Shown: one piece after another, positions 7,805 to 17,716 of the stretch
Layout of the letters: each line of letters begins with the position of its first letter
Position numbering within the stretch: the first letter of the stretch is position 1
Origin: Acidobacteriota bacterium
GTDB taxonomy: Bacteria; Acidobacteriota; Vicinamibacteria; Fen-336
Assembly: GCA_022340585.1 (NCBI GenBank)
Contig: JAJDNS010000060.1
Location: 1-38,259 of the forward strand
Length of the DNA: 38,259 nucleotides
Reading direction: 5' to 3'
Position numbers and translations under genes: made by a program
The notes under the pieces: model-generated
The model's database searches: none
Told to the model about the DNA's origin: nothing
What the model saw: the letters and a program-made list of their open reading frames with translations, nothing else

Positions 7805-8584
7805 ATGCGCCTGAAGGACAAGGTGGTCGTCGTCACCGGCAGTACCTCCGGCATCGGGGAGGCCATCGCCCGGCGCGCGGTGGCCGAGGGGGCCCGGGTC
7901 CTCGTCCACGGCCTCGAGCCGGACCTCGGGGAGGCGGTGGCGGGTTCGCTGGGCGAGGCGGCCGCGCTCCACATCGACGACCTCGGCGACCCGGCGGCGG
8001 CGGCTCGGGTGATCGAGGCCGCGCTCTCGGCCTTCGGCCGGATCGATGCCCTGGTGAACAACGCGGCCCGGGTCCAGCGCAGCACGATCGAGACAACCGA
8101 CGCCGCGGTCTTCGACGAGGTGATCGCGGTCAACACCCGGGCGCCCCTCCTGCTGATCCGCGCCGCCCTCGTCGAGCTGGAGAAGGCGCGCGGGGCCGTC
8201 CTGAACATCGGCAGCGTCAACGCCTGGTGCGGCGAGCCGACCTTCGTGGCCTACAGCGCGAGCAAGGGCGCGCTCATGACCCTGACCCGGAACCTGGGCG
8301 ACACCCTCCACCGGGAGCGGGGCGTCCGGGTCAACCAGATCAACCCCGAGTGGGTGCTCACCGATGGTGAGAAGCGGGTCCAGGAGAGGCAGGGCAACCC
8401 CCCCGACTGGCACGAGAAGATCCCGAAGGAGTGGGCGCCCTCGGGTCGCCTCATCCTTCCCGAGGAGATCGCCGCCGCCGCCGTGTACTGGATTGGCGAC
8501 GAGAGCCGGCCCATCAGCGGGAGCGTCGTGGACCTCGGCCAGTTCCCGGTGATCGGCCGCAACCCCCCCAAGGTGATCGGCTGA
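7805..8584 (+). CDS. Short-chain dehydrogenase/reductase (SDR)
   Basis: The protein has 259 residues, a classical SDR. The cofactor motif is TGSTSGIGEA (11-20), then NNAA (85-88). The catalytic residues are Ser137 in NIGSV, Tyr150 and Lys154 in YSASK. After the active site comes INPEWVLTDGEK and a C-terminus ending GSVVDLGQFPVIGRN. The short acidic run after the second strand gives no clear choice between NAD and NADP. The stop overlaps the ATG of the next gene (TGATG), so the SDR and the isomerase are coupled. It probably oxidises or reduces a sugar or sugar acid in the cluster's pathway. Confidence 0.88.
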   Translation: MRLKDKVVVVTGSTSGIGEAIARRAVAEGARVLVHGLEPDLGEAVAGSLGEAAALHIDDLGDPAAAARVIEAALSAFGRIDALVNNAARVQRSTIETTDAAVFDEVIAVNTRAPLLLIRAALVELEKARGAVLNIGSVNAWCGEPTFVAYSASKGALMTLTRNLGDTLHRERGVRVNQINPEWVLTDGEKRVQERQGNPPDWHEKIPKEWAPSGRLILPEEIAAAAVYWIGDESRPISGSVVDLGQFPVIGRNPPKVIG

Positions 8585-9471
8585 TGCCGAGGCTCGCCGC
8601 GTTCCCCAAGGCCTGGATGCAGGAGCTGTGCGTCGACGGCTCGTTGTCCCTCGAGCAGTGGATCGAGATGGCGGCGACACTGGACGTCGACGGCCTGGAG
8701 TTCTACAGCGGCTTTCTGGAGCTCCGGGAGCCCTCGGAGTGGGAGCGCTACCGGCGCCTCGCCGAGGACCACGGGCTCGCGGTGGCGATGATGTGCTGCT
8801 CTCCCGACTTCACCCATCCCGACCCGGCGTTCCGGCGCGAGCAGGTGGAGAAGGAGAAGACCTGGATCGACATGGCCGCGGGACTGGGCTGCCAGTCCTG
8901 CCGCGTCCTTTCGGGCCAGCGCCGCCCCGAGCTGTCCCGGGAGGAGGGCCTGGCCTACGCGGCGGGCTGCATCGAGGAGTGTCTCCCCCACGCCGCGAAG
9001 GCCGGGATCACCCTCGTCATCGAGAACCACTACAAGGACGACTTCTGGCAGTACCCGGAGTTCGCCCAGGCCATGGACGTGTTCTGTGACCTCGTCGACC
9101 GCGTCGACTCCCCGCACTTCGGGGTGAACTACGACCCGAGCAACACCATCCTGGCGGGCGAGGATCCCCTGGAGCTTCTGGGCCGGGTGCGCCACCGCGT
9201 CGTCAGCATGCACGCCTCCGACCGGTACGTGGCCGAGGGGACGCTCGAGGACCTCCGCCGCGAGGAGGACTCGGTGGGCTACGCCCGACGCCTGCGTCAC
9301 GGGGAGATCGGCAAGGGACTCAACGACTACGACGCCATCTTCTCCACGCTCGCGGAGGTGGGCTTCGACGGGTGGATCAGCATCGAGGACGGGGTCGAGG
9401 GCCTGGCCCAGCTGAAGCGCAGCGCCGAGTTCCTGCGGGCGAAGGTGGGCCAGCACTGGCCGGCGGCGTGA
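8584..9471 (+). CDS. Sugar phosphate isomerase/epimerase (xylose isomerase-like TIM barrel)
   Basis: The protein has 295 residues. It has the metal ligands expected of the AP-endonuclease-2/xylose-isomerase-like barrel: Glu in LVIENHYKD, Asp in FGVNYDPSN, His in VVSMHASD and Glu in WISIEDG near the C-terminus. The N-terminus MPRLAAFPKAWMQELC and the ICVDGSLSLEQW-like opening put it with hydroxypyruvate-isomerase/tagatose-epimerase-type proteins. It is coupled by start-stop overlap to the SDR, which suggests both act on the same sugar. The Cys-rich segment MMCCSPDF and GCQSCRVLSG is notable but not diagnostic. The exact substrate is unknown. Confidence 0.85.
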   Translation: MPRLAAFPKAWMQELCVDGSLSLEQWIEMAATLDVDGLEFYSGFLELREPSEWERYRRLAEDHGLAVAMMCCSPDFTHPDPAFRREQVEKEKTWIDMAAGLGCQSCRVLSGQRRPELSREEGLAYAAGCIEECLPHAAKAGITLVIENHYKDDFWQYPEFAQAMDVFCDLVDRVDSPHFGVNYDPSNTILAGEDPLELLGRVRHRVVSMHASDRYVAEGTLEDLRREEDSVGYARRLRHGEIGKGLNDYDAIFSTLAEVGFDGWISIEDGVEGLAQLKRSAEFLRAKVGQHWPAA

Positions 9472-9554
9472 GGTCCTTTCGCGGCCGAGACCCGTCGGCG
9501 CGGTCGTGCTGTCATTGCCTGGGCTTCGGTGTGCCCGAGCTTTCGGGAGGCGGA

Positions 9555-10472
9555 GTGACTCAAGGCTGGCGAAGGATGGGTGCGGTGCTCCTCGCCCTGG
9601 GGCTGGGCGTGGCCCCGGCGGGCGGGCAGGAGCTGACCCCCCGGCTGTACGCACCCGCTCCGACCGGCGGCAACATCGTCTCGCTCAGCTACGGCCGGTC
9701 CACGGGAGAGGTGCTGTTCGACCCCTCGCTGCCCTTCGACGACGTCAATGCCGCCATCAACTCGGGCTCGTTCCTGTACGGCCGCACCTTCAGCTTCCTC
9801 GGCCGCTCGGCGAACGTGGGCCTCGCCCTTCCGTACGTGTGGGGCGAGATCGACGGCTACATTGAGGGTGAGTATGCGCGAGCGACTCGCTCCGGTCTGG
9901 CCGACCTTCGGGCCCAGATGACGGTGAACCTCCTCGGCGGGCCCGCGCTCTCGCCCCGGGAGTTCGCTTCCCTCCGCCCCGACACCGTCGTCGGACTCAG
10001 CCTCGTGGTGGCGGCGCCCACCGGGCAGTACGACCCTTCCAAGCTCATCAGCATCGGCTCGAACCGCTGGTCGGTGAGGCCGCAGGTAGGGGTCTCGAAG
10101 ACGCTCGGTCCCTGGTACCTGGAGCTCTACGGCGGGGTGTGGTTCTTCGGCGACAACACGAGCTTCTACGGGGGCTTCCGGCGGGAGCAGGACCCCCTCG
10201 GGACCTTTCAGGCCCACGTTGGCTACACCTTCAAGCCGCGCCTGTGGCTGGCCGGGGATGCCACCTTCTACACCGGGGGCCAGACGACGCTGGCTGGGAC
10301 CAGGAAGGCCGACACCCAGAGCAACTCGCGGGTGGGAGTGACCCTGGCCGTGCCCCTGGGCCGTCGGAGCGCGCTGAAGGTGTCCTGGGCCACGGGGTTC
10401 ACCACGCGCATCGGTGCCAGCTTCGACACCCTGGGGGTGGCCCTCCAGACGGTCTGGTTCGGCAAGCCCTGA
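9555..10472 (+). CDS. Outer-membrane beta-barrel protein (MetA-pathway transporter-like)
   Basis: About 305 residues. GTG 9555 is chosen because GGGAGG lies just before it and the N-terminus then reads MTQGWRRMG followed by a hydrophobic stretch ending APAGGQE, a Sec signal peptide; ATG 9576 is the alternative. The mature part opens with LTPRLYAPAPTGGNIVSLSYG and alternates aromatic and polar residues in the manner of amphipathic strands. It ends with LQTVWFGKP, close to a barrel's terminal aromatic signature. It resembles the 'putative meta-pathway of phenol degradation' outer-membrane family, whose members are thought to pass hydrophobic substrates. It may serve the upstream carbohydrate genes or stand alone. 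Confidence 0.75.
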   Translation: MTQGWRRMGAVLLALGLGVAPAGGQELTPRLYAPAPTGGNIVSLSYGRSTGEVLFDPSLPFDDVNAAINSGSFLYGRTFSFLGRSANVGLALPYVWGEIDGYIEGEYARATRSGLADLRAQMTVNLLGGPALSPREFASLRPDTVVGLSLVVAAPTGQYDPSKLISIGSNRWSVRPQVGVSKTLGPWYLELYGGVWFFGDNTSFYGGFRREQDPLGTFQAHVGYTFKPRLWLAGDATFYTGGQTTLAGTRKADTQSNSRVGVTLAVPLGRRSALKVSWATGFTTRIGASFDTLGVALQTVWFGKP

Positions 10473-10559
10473 CGGGGAAGGCCTCGTGGCCAGGGCCGAC
10501 ACGCCGACGCCAACCGGCCGCCGCCGGAACCCCGGCTCCAACTCGGGGGTCAAAGAAGT

Positions 10560-10943
10560 GTGAGTCGCTTCTGGATCCTCGCCGGGGCCTTCACCGTGAC
10601 CACGGCGACCCTCGCCCTGGCGCTGCTGGCCGGCACCTGGGCCTTCGACTACCGGCGCTACTCGCTCCACGAGGGGCGGATGCAGCGGGCCCTCCAGCAA
10701 GAGCCGACGATCGGACAGCTGACCGCGGGCCTCGAGGAGGAGGGGGCGTCCGTCCTCTCCGCGCCGGAGAACGCCGAGGAGATCGACGGGGCCATCGCCG
10801 CTCACGGGGGCAAGAGGGTGGGAGAGCTCCGGAAGAAGGCACGGCGCTGGGGCCACCTGCGCGTCTTCCGCGCCGCCGACATGCTCTACTTCGTCTTCTT
10901 CGACGACGAGGGCGTGATGCGCGACTTTGCGTGCGTCGGCTGA
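10560..10943 (+). CDS. Uncharacterised single-pass membrane protein
   Basis: The protein has 127 residues from a GTG start preceded by AAAGAAG. Residues 5-28 (FWILAGAFTVTTATLALALLAGTW, broken here only for naming) form one transmembrane helix or an uncleaved signal anchor. A soluble ~95-residue domain follows, rich in Glu and Arg, ending with the aromatic segment MLYFVFFDDEGVMRDFACVG. I recognise no family. It is 87 bp after the barrel protein and ends 3 bp from a convergent gene. High GC at codon third positions supports a real gene. Confidence 0.65.
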   Translation: MSRFWILAGAFTVTTATLALALLAGTWAFDYRRYSLHEGRMQRALQQEPTIGQLTAGLEEEGASVLSAPENAEEIDGAIAAHGGKRVGELRKKARRWGHLRVFRAADMLYFVFFDDEGVMRDFACVG

Positions 10944-10946
10944 CTC

Positions 10947-11249
10947 TCAGCCGCGGCGCCGCGAACCCCCTCGAAACGGGAGCACGCGCGCGGGAGGTGG
11001 GACGGGCGAAACCTCGTCGATGATGCGCTGGAAGCGCGGAGCGAGGACGAGATCGAACACGTGCCCCTTCCCGGGGAAGAGGGCCTCTGCCCGGCCCCTC
11101 ATCGCCACGACGAGAGCGTCGGCGTCGGCCCGGCTCAGGTGACCCTGGCGCAGGACCGCGCAGGTCAGGTCCGCGCTGGCGCGCAGCTCACGCGCTCGGC
11201 GCTTCTCCTCGCGCACCGCCTCGGGATCGGGACCGTCGTCGGCGCTCAC
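10947..11249 (-). CDS. Uncharacterised 100-residue protein
   Basis: The start is GTG 11249 with AGGAG about ten bases upstream. The protein is charged and helical (EAVREEKRRARELRASADLT), then has a short motif region FPGKGHVFDLVLAPRFQRIIDEV and a Pro/Arg tail. There is no signal peptide or membrane segment, so it is probably cytoplasmic. I recognise no family. It is convergent with the preceding membrane protein and lies just downstream of another uncharacterised minus-strand gene, with which it may be cotranscribed (47-bp gap). Confidence 0.6.
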   Translation of the reverse strand: MSADDGPDPEAVREEKRRARELRASADLTCAVLRQGHLSRADADALVVAMRGRAEALFPGKGHVFDLVLAPRFQRIIDEVSPVPPPARVLPFRGGSRRRG

Positions 11250-11296
11250 CGGTGGTGATCTCCTGGCTCCAGTCTAACGCGGGGCGCCGACGGTCG

Positions 11297-11899
11297 TCAG
11301 TGGCGTACGCTCTCGTCGGCGAGGGCCGGGGTGAGGCCCTGCTGGGCCAGGAGCGCGGCGGCCCGGGGGCTGCCGGTCTCCCGCCAGCGCTCGTAAAGCC
11401 GCACGAGCGACGCGGGGGTCGTGACCATGGTCTTCTCGGAGATCTCGGTCAGCAGGTCCACGAACTCGCGGAAGCGGCCGGCGAGCTCGGTGAACACCCC
11501 GGTGGCTACCTTCCGGTCCCGCTCGAGGGCATTGGCCAGGCGCGCGTAGGCCTGCCGACCGAGAGTCGCGTAGTAGCGCAGGCTGCCGCCGCCCCGGGGG
11601 AGACTGTCGGCGAAGAACCCGGAGACGAACAAGGCCGTGTCCGCGGTCGCGCGGAGCTGCTGGGCCCGCTCCCAGCCCGACGCGTCGAGCGCTCGGGCGT
11701 AGACAAGCGCCAACGGGGTCTCGTCGAAGCCGGGCTCGCGCCCGGGCAGTGCCTCGCCGCTCGCAAAGGTGGCCAGGAGATTGACCACGTAGCACTCGGT
11801 GAAGGCCGAGGCGGAAACGCGCTGGTGCTGCATGGCCACGAGCAGCTGCTCGTGGAAGAACGCCGCCGCCGTCTCGTCGCGAATGACCCTCTCGCGCAT
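11297..11899 (-). CDS. Uncharacterised conserved-looking protein, 200 residues
   Basis: ATG 11899 is chosen because GGGAGGAG precedes it at ideal spacing; an upstream ATG in frame lacks one. The protein is soluble and largely helical. It opens MRERVIRDETAAAFFHEQLLVAM and continues with FTECYVVNLLATFA, a Gly-rich DSLPRGGGSLRYYATLGRQAYARL and FTELAGRFREFVDLLTEIS. I do not recognise the family with confidence. The same helical plan occurs in unnamed proteins of deltaproteobacteria and acidobacteria (memory only). It may form a two-gene unit with the 100-residue gene downstream. The function is unknown. Confidence 0.7.
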   Translation of the reverse strand: MRERVIRDETAAAFFHEQLLVAMQHQRVSASAFTECYVVNLLATFASGEALPGREPGFDETPLALVYARALDASGWERAQQLRATADTALFVSGFFADSLPRGGGSLRYYATLGRQAYARLANALERDRKVATGVFTELAGRFREFVDLLTEISEKTMVTTPASLVRLYERWRETGSPRAAALLAQQGLTPALADESVRH

Positions 11900-12057
11900 C
11901 GGCTCCTCCCTTCTCCCCGAAGGGCTTGCCACCGTCCTCGTCTCTTGCAGGAACCGTGCACACGCGTGCCTCTCTCGGCCGGGCCGAGACGCAAGCCGCT
12001 CCCCGGTCTCTACTTAGGCGAAGTGAACGAGGGCGAGCTCCGCCGCGGACGCGGTGG

Positions 12058-12084
12058 CCGGCTGTCACCTCACGGGACAGCCGG
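12058..12084. terminator. Hairpin with 9-bp perfect stem
   Basis: CCGGCTGTC (12058-12066) pairs with GACAGCCGG (12076-12084) across a 9-nt loop. It lies just after the minus-strand CoA-binding gene and before the next minus-strand gene, where a transcription stop is expected. No U-tract follows, so it may be a weak or factor-assisted terminator. Confidence 0.45.
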
Positions 12085-12099
12085 TGTCACCTGGGCGTT

Positions 12100-12525
12100 T
12101 CAGCCGCGCGCGAGCAGGCGAGAGTGATCCACCATGACGCAGCGGTTCATCACGACCGTGAGTCCGGCGTCGCGGGCGCGGCGTGCCCCGTCCTCGTCCA
12201 CGCAGCCGAGCTGGGTCCAGATCGCGGCGGCTTCGGAGCTCAGGACGTCGTCGAACACCGCGGGCAGGTCCTCGCTCCGCCGGAAGACGTTGACGAGGTC
12301 GATCGGTCCCGGGACGTCCTGAACGCGCCGGAAGACCTTCTGCCCGAGGATCTCGTTCTCACGCGGGTAGACCGGCACGACCTCGTAGCCCTGCTCCTGG
12401 AGGTAGCGGGCGACACGATGGGAGTCCCGGAACGCCTTGGGGGAGAGTCCCACCACGACGACCCGCTTCGTCTCTTCGAGGAGGCGGCGGATCGCCTCTT
12501 CGTCGGGGTTGGCGAACGTCGTCAC
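12100..12525 (-). CDS. CoA-binding (YccU-type) Rossmann protein
   Basis: The protein has 141 residues, the usual size for single-domain CoA_binding proteins. It contains RVVVVGLSPKAFRDSH near the N-terminus, then YEVVPVYPRENEILG, a DLVNVFRR strand, AAAIWTQLGCVDEDGA and VMNRCVMVDHSRL. These match the nucleotide/CoA-binding fold shared with the succinyl-CoA synthetase alpha subunit, including the conserved Cys near the end. The true role of these small proteins is not established. Its GTG start overlaps the TGA of the upstream small membrane gene (GTGA), so translation is coupled. It is the last gene of a three-gene minus operon with the AbgT transporter. Confidence 0.85.
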   Translation of the reverse strand: MTTFANPDEEAIRRLLEETKRVVVVGLSPKAFRDSHRVARYLQEQGYEVVPVYPRENEILGQKVFRRVQDVPGPIDLVNVFRRSEDLPAVFDDVLSSEAAAIWTQLGCVDEDGARRARDAGLTVVMNRCVMVDHSRLLARG

Positions 12526-12806
12526 GGATGCTGGTCTCCACGGTTTCCCGGCGGCGCGAGCTCACCGGGCGAGGGCGGGTCGCCCTCCTCGTCCGACTCC
12601 GGCGCCTGCTCCCGTTGCACCTCGAGGACGTACTTCTTCGAGGGCTCGATGAGCTGCTGGACCTCGAGGGTCGCGCTGGCCGCCATCCCGTGGCTGCCCT
12701 TCCTCCTGCGCCAGTAGATCCAGCCTCGCTCCTCGGCCTTCAGCATGAGGCGATCGAAGACGAACCCGGCGACGACCACGGCGGCCAGGGTCAGGAGGAG
12801 GTTCAT
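12522..12806 (-). CDS. Small single-pass membrane protein (DUF6191-like)
   Basis: The protein has 94 residues. Residues 1-18 (MNLLLTLAAVVVAGFVFD) form a membrane anchor. A basic segment follows (WIYWRRRKGSHG), then a conserved-looking helix ATLEVQQLIEPSKKYVLEV and a Glu/Pro-rich tail. The pattern 'helix, Arg cluster, LEPS(K/R)(K/R)xVxE' resembles small actinobacterial DUF6191 proteins; this is from memory and tentative. It begins 7 bp after the AbgT stop and overlaps the next start by 4 bp, so it is clearly inside that operon. The function is unknown. Confidence 0.7.
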   Translation of the reverse strand: MNLLLTLAAVVVAGFVFDRLMLKAEERGWIYWRRRKGSHGMAASATLEVQQLIEPSKKYVLEVQREQAPESDEEGDPPSPGELAPPGNRGDQHP

Positions 12807-12813
12807 GGCCGCC

Positions 12814-14358
12814 TCACCGGTGGCCCCCGGACGGCAGGTGCAGGACCGCCCCGGGTCCCAGCGGCAGGTCGAGCACCATCCAGGCCATGAGGAGAACCGA
12901 CCAGACCACGAGGAAGGCGACCGTGTAGGGCAGCATCGTCGCCACCACCGTGCCGATGCCGCTGCTCTTGTCGTAGCGCTCGAAGAACGCCACGATCAGC
13001 GCGAAGTACGACATCATCGGAGCGATGATGTTGGAGGTGCTGTCGCCCACGCGGTACGCGGCCTGGGTCAGCTCCGGCGTGTAGCCCAGGAGCATGAGCA
13101 TGGGGACGAAGACCGGGGCCATCACCGCCCACTTCGCGGAGGCGCTCCCCATGAACAGGTTCAGAAACGCCGAGAGGACCACGAAGCTGACCATCAGGGC
13201 GACACCACCCATGCCCGACGCCTTCAGGGCCTCGGCGCCCTCCACGGCCACGATCAGCCCGATGCGGCTCCAGTTGAAGTACGCCACGAACTGGGCGGCG
13301 AAGAAGACCAGGACCATGTAGCCGCCCAGGGAGGAGATCGACGAGCCCATTCCCTTCGCCACGTCGGCGTCGGACTGGATCGTGCCCGCGCCCACTCCGT
13401 AGGCGATGCCGACCACGGAGCCCCCGAGGAAGATGAAGGCCACGATCCCGGAGAGGAACGGCGAATGCAGGAGACCGCCGGTCTCGGGGTTCCGGAGGAA
13501 GCCGTTGGCGGGGACCGTTCCCAGGAGCAGCAGGACCCCGAACACCCCCGCCGCCACCAGGGCCCAGCGCAGCCCCCGACGCTCAGCGGCGGTCAGCTTC
13601 TCGAGGGCCTCGGGCCGAATGTCGCCCTCGTAGGGACCGAGGCGGGGCTCGACGAGCTTCTCGGTGACCCAGGTCCCGGCCCCGGTGATGAGGAACGTCG
13701 ACGCGACCAGGAAGTAGTAGTTGCAGGCGGGGTTGACCGCGTAGGCCGGGTCTACGATGCGCGCCGCTTCCTGGGTCAGCCCGGCGAGGAGAGGGTCGAC
13801 CGTGCCCAGCAGGAGGTTGGCGCTGTAGCCCCCGGAGACGCCGGCAAACGCCGCGGCCAGGCCGGCGATGGGGTGGCGGCCGGCGGCCAGGAAGATCATC
13901 CCGGCCAGGGGAACGAGGAGGACGTAGCCGATCTCGCTCGCCGCGTTGGACAGCACCCCGGCGAACACGATCACGAAGGTGAGCAGCCGCGGGGGAGCGG
14001 AGAGAACGAGGAGCCGCAGCCCGGAGCCGATGAGGCCGCTGCCCTCCATCACCCCGATCCCCAGCATGGCCACCAGCACCGTGCCGAGAGGGGCGAACGA
14101 GGTGAAGTTGGTCACCATCTCGGTGAGCATCCGGTGGAGGCCTTCGAGGCTCAGGAGGCTCACCGGGCGGATCGTCTCCCCGGTGCCGGGGTGGGTCACC
14201 TCGAGCCCGAGCTGCGCGGCGATGGCGGACGCGACGACGACGCCGAGAGCCAGGAGCGCAAAGAGGGTCGCGGGGTGGGGGAGCACGTTGCCCGCCCGCT
14301 CGACGAACCCCAGCAGGGCGTTGGGGACGCGGCGGAGTCGTTCGAGAAGGGTCTTCAT
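12814..14358 (-). CDS. AbgT-family transporter
   Basis: The protein has 514 residues with about 11-13 hydrophobic helices, standard for AbgT (p-aminobenzoyl-glutamate transporter/antimetabolite exporter) proteins. The N-terminus [20 protein letters not shown] is typical. Other family stretches are [63 protein letters not shown] and, near the end, [18 protein letters not shown] and [15 protein letters not shown]. It lies in the inner membrane and probably moves aminobenzoyl-glutamate or exports sulfonamide-like compounds using the ion gradient. It is the first gene of the operon. GAGG precedes the ATG and a sigma-70-like promoter lies 54 bp upstream. Confidence 0.92.
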   Translation of the reverse strand: MKTLLERLRRVPNALLGFVERAGNVLPHPATLFALLALGVVVASAIAAQLGLEVTHPGTGETIRPVSLLSLEGLHRMLTEMVTNFTSFAPLGTVLVAMLGIGVMEGSGLIGSGLRLLVLSAPPRLLTFVIVFAGVLSNAASEIGYVLLVPLAGMIFLAAGRHPIAGLAAAFAGVSGGYSANLLLGTVDPLLAGLTQEAARIVDPAYAVNPACNYYFLVASTFLITGAGTWVTEKLVEPRLGPYEGDIRPEALEKLTAAERRGLRWALVAAGVFGVLLLLGTVPANGFLRNPETGGLLHSPFLSGIVAFIFLGGSVVGIAYGVGAGTIQSDADVAKGMGSSISSLGGYMVLVFFAAQFVAYFNWSRIGLIVAVEGAEALKASGMGGVALMVSFVVLSAFLNLFMGSASAKWAVMAPVFVPMLMLLGYTPELTQAAYRVGDSTSNIIAPMMSYFALIVAFFERYDKSSGIGTVVATMLPYTVAFLVVWSVLLMAWMVLDLPLGPGAVLHLPSGGHR

Positions 14359-14411
14359 GCCTCGGTTTCGGGAACACGCCGCCGCGACGGGCGTGCGGCC
14401 GCAGAGTCTTC

Positions 14412-14440
14412 AGCATAAAGGGCGTTTGCCGGAGGGACAA
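14412..14440 (-). promoter_or_regulatory. Sigma-70-like promoter for the AbgT operon
   Basis: On the minus strand TTGTCC (14435-14440), a 17-bp spacer and TATGCT (14412-14417) match the sigma-70 consensus well in an otherwise GC-rich region. The expected start of transcription is about 47 nt before the abgT ATG. Confidence 0.55.
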
Positions 14441-14535
14441 GCGAGCCCGCCGCGGCCAGTGGGGGTGGCGGGCTGGCCGACGATGAGGGTGAGGTGACGG
14501 GGCCGACGGCGAGGTGCCGCCGGCCCCGCTCGACG

Positions 14536-15726
14536 TCAGGACTTCGCGCGCCAGTCGGCGACGATCCTCGCCGCCTCCTCGCGCCCACCGAGGCCGAATG
14601 CCAGGGCGGCGGCGAGGGCGAGGCCCACGATCAACGCGCCAAAGGCCAGGGTCACGATGTCCGAGGCGAGGCCCGCCCGGAAGAGCGCCATCGCGCCGGT
14701 GAAGATCAGGATGGCGACCCGGGCGATGTTGCCCAGCAGGGCCGACTGTCCCTGCCCGGAGGGAGAGATGGCCTTGTAGGCAACGCGGCTGAGGAAGAGG
14801 CCGACGCCGAAGATCACGACGGCAACCACGATGTTGAACAGCCCGGCCAGAAGCTGCTCGGCGAGGGTCGACACGGTGTCCAGGCCGAGGGTCGTGAAGG
14901 CCTGCACCCCTCCCAGGAAGAGCAGGATGGCGAGGATGACGTACCCCGCGATGGCCGACGCCGACCCGGGGCCGCTCCGCGGGGCCCCGAGGCCGAGCCA
15001 TTCCGGCACCCGGTCGAAGCCGACCCCGGCCAGGAGGCTGGTGGCCAGCCGCTGGACGATGCGTGCGACGACATAGAAGAGGGAGAAGATGATCAGCGCG
15101 CCGAAGAGGCTCGGCAGGAACCCGAGGATCTGCCCGACCATCTCCTTCACCGGGCTCAGGCCCTCCATCTGGAGCGCGTCGATGATCTGGGGCAGAAACA
15201 GCAGCCAGACCAGGTAGTAGACGGCGTCGGCGAGGGTGGAGGCGAGGGAGACCTTCTTCATCTCCTCGCCGGCCTTCTCGCCGAGCTTCTCGTCGACCTG
15301 GAAGGCCCCGAGGAGGTTGGCGACCACCACTCGGAGGACGTTGGCCACCGCCCAGGCGATGGCCGCCAGCACCGCCGCCGCCAGGACCTGGGGCAGGAAG
15401 CCCAGGATCTTGGTGACGAAGGCGTTGATGGGCTCGGTGACGATGGTCAGGCCCAGGGCCTCGAGCACCGCCATCAGGACGAAGAGCATCACCAGCCAGT
15501 AGACGAATCGGCTGACACCGGCCTCGATGGCCACGCCCGCGGCCCGGCCCCCGGTGATCTTGGCCGCGATCTTGTTGTCGAGCTCGGTCCTGTCAAGGAC
15601 CTTCTTCGTGCCGATGGAGATCCCCTTCGCCACGACCCAGCCGACGACCAGGATGGCGAGGGCCTTCAGGATCGGCACGCCGTAGGTCGTTCCCAGCTCC
15701 ACGAGCTTGTTGTAGTCGAGTTCCAT
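14536..15726 (-). CDS. MscS-related membrane protein with repeated TM helices (CmpX-like)
   Basis: The protein has 396 residues and no signal peptide. It is a polytopic membrane protein with about ten helices. Conserved TM-helix repeats occur several times: ILVVGWVVAKGISIGTKKVLDRT, ILGFLPQVLAAAVLAAIAWAVA (split here by naming only) and ILGFLPSLFGALIIFSL. The last part, TLAFGALIVGLALAAALAFGLGGREEAARIV, is characteristic of bacterial CmpX-like proteins related to mechanosensitive channels. It probably gates ions or senses envelope stress. The classical cytoplasmic beta domain of MscS is absent. The 231 bp upstream hold a perfect 16-bp palindrome (15787-15802) and no recognisable gene. Confidence 0.8.
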   Translation of the reverse strand: MELDYNKLVELGTTYGVPILKALAILVVGWVVAKGISIGTKKVLDRTELDNKIAAKITGGRAAGVAIEAGVSRFVYWLVMLFVLMAVLEALGLTIVTEPINAFVTKILGFLPQVLAAAVLAAIAWAVANVLRVVVANLLGAFQVDEKLGEKAGEEMKKVSLASTLADAVYYLVWLLFLPQIIDALQMEGLSPVKEMVGQILGFLPSLFGALIIFSLFYVVARIVQRLATSLLAGVGFDRVPEWLGLGAPRSGPGSASAIAGYVILAILLFLGGVQAFTTLGLDTVSTLAEQLLAGLFNIVVAVVIFGVGLFLSRVAYKAISPSGQGQSALLGNIARVAILIFTGAMALFRAGLASDIVTLAFGALIVGLALAAALAFGLGGREEAARIVADWRAKS

Positions 15727-15957
15727 CGTTCAACTCCCCTGGTGGAGGGGCGGCCACCGGTGCTGCCCTCGACCCTCGAGAGCAGCCGGGCCGGCCGGCC
15801 CGTCCGCCGTGTCCGGGCCCTCCCTCCGTTCGCCGGGTCGCGGCGACGGGGGAGAGGGTCGTGACTTGATTCCCGATGGCGCTGAGCCTATGGAGTCTCG
15901 CCGGGGCTGTCAACGGCTCTCCTGGTCGAGCCGGCGGAGGGCGCCGGCGGCCCCCGC

Positions 15958-17580
<1,623 letters not shown>

Positions 17581-17716
17581 CGTAGCACGCGGCTTCGGGG
17601 CCCCCCGACGCCGTGGAACCGTCCGTGTCCCCGGCCCCCCGTAGCAGCAGATCGGAGTAGCATCGCCACCGTGACTTCCACGGGTGTGCCCGCGCCGGGA
17701 GGGAGACCGGAGGTCC

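Noticed and set aside
12745..14418. A 557-codon plus-strand open frame opposite the AbgT gene
   Set aside because: Its composition is Gln/His/Gly/Glu-rich with no folded-domain pattern. The opposite strand encodes a full AbgT transporter with family motifs.
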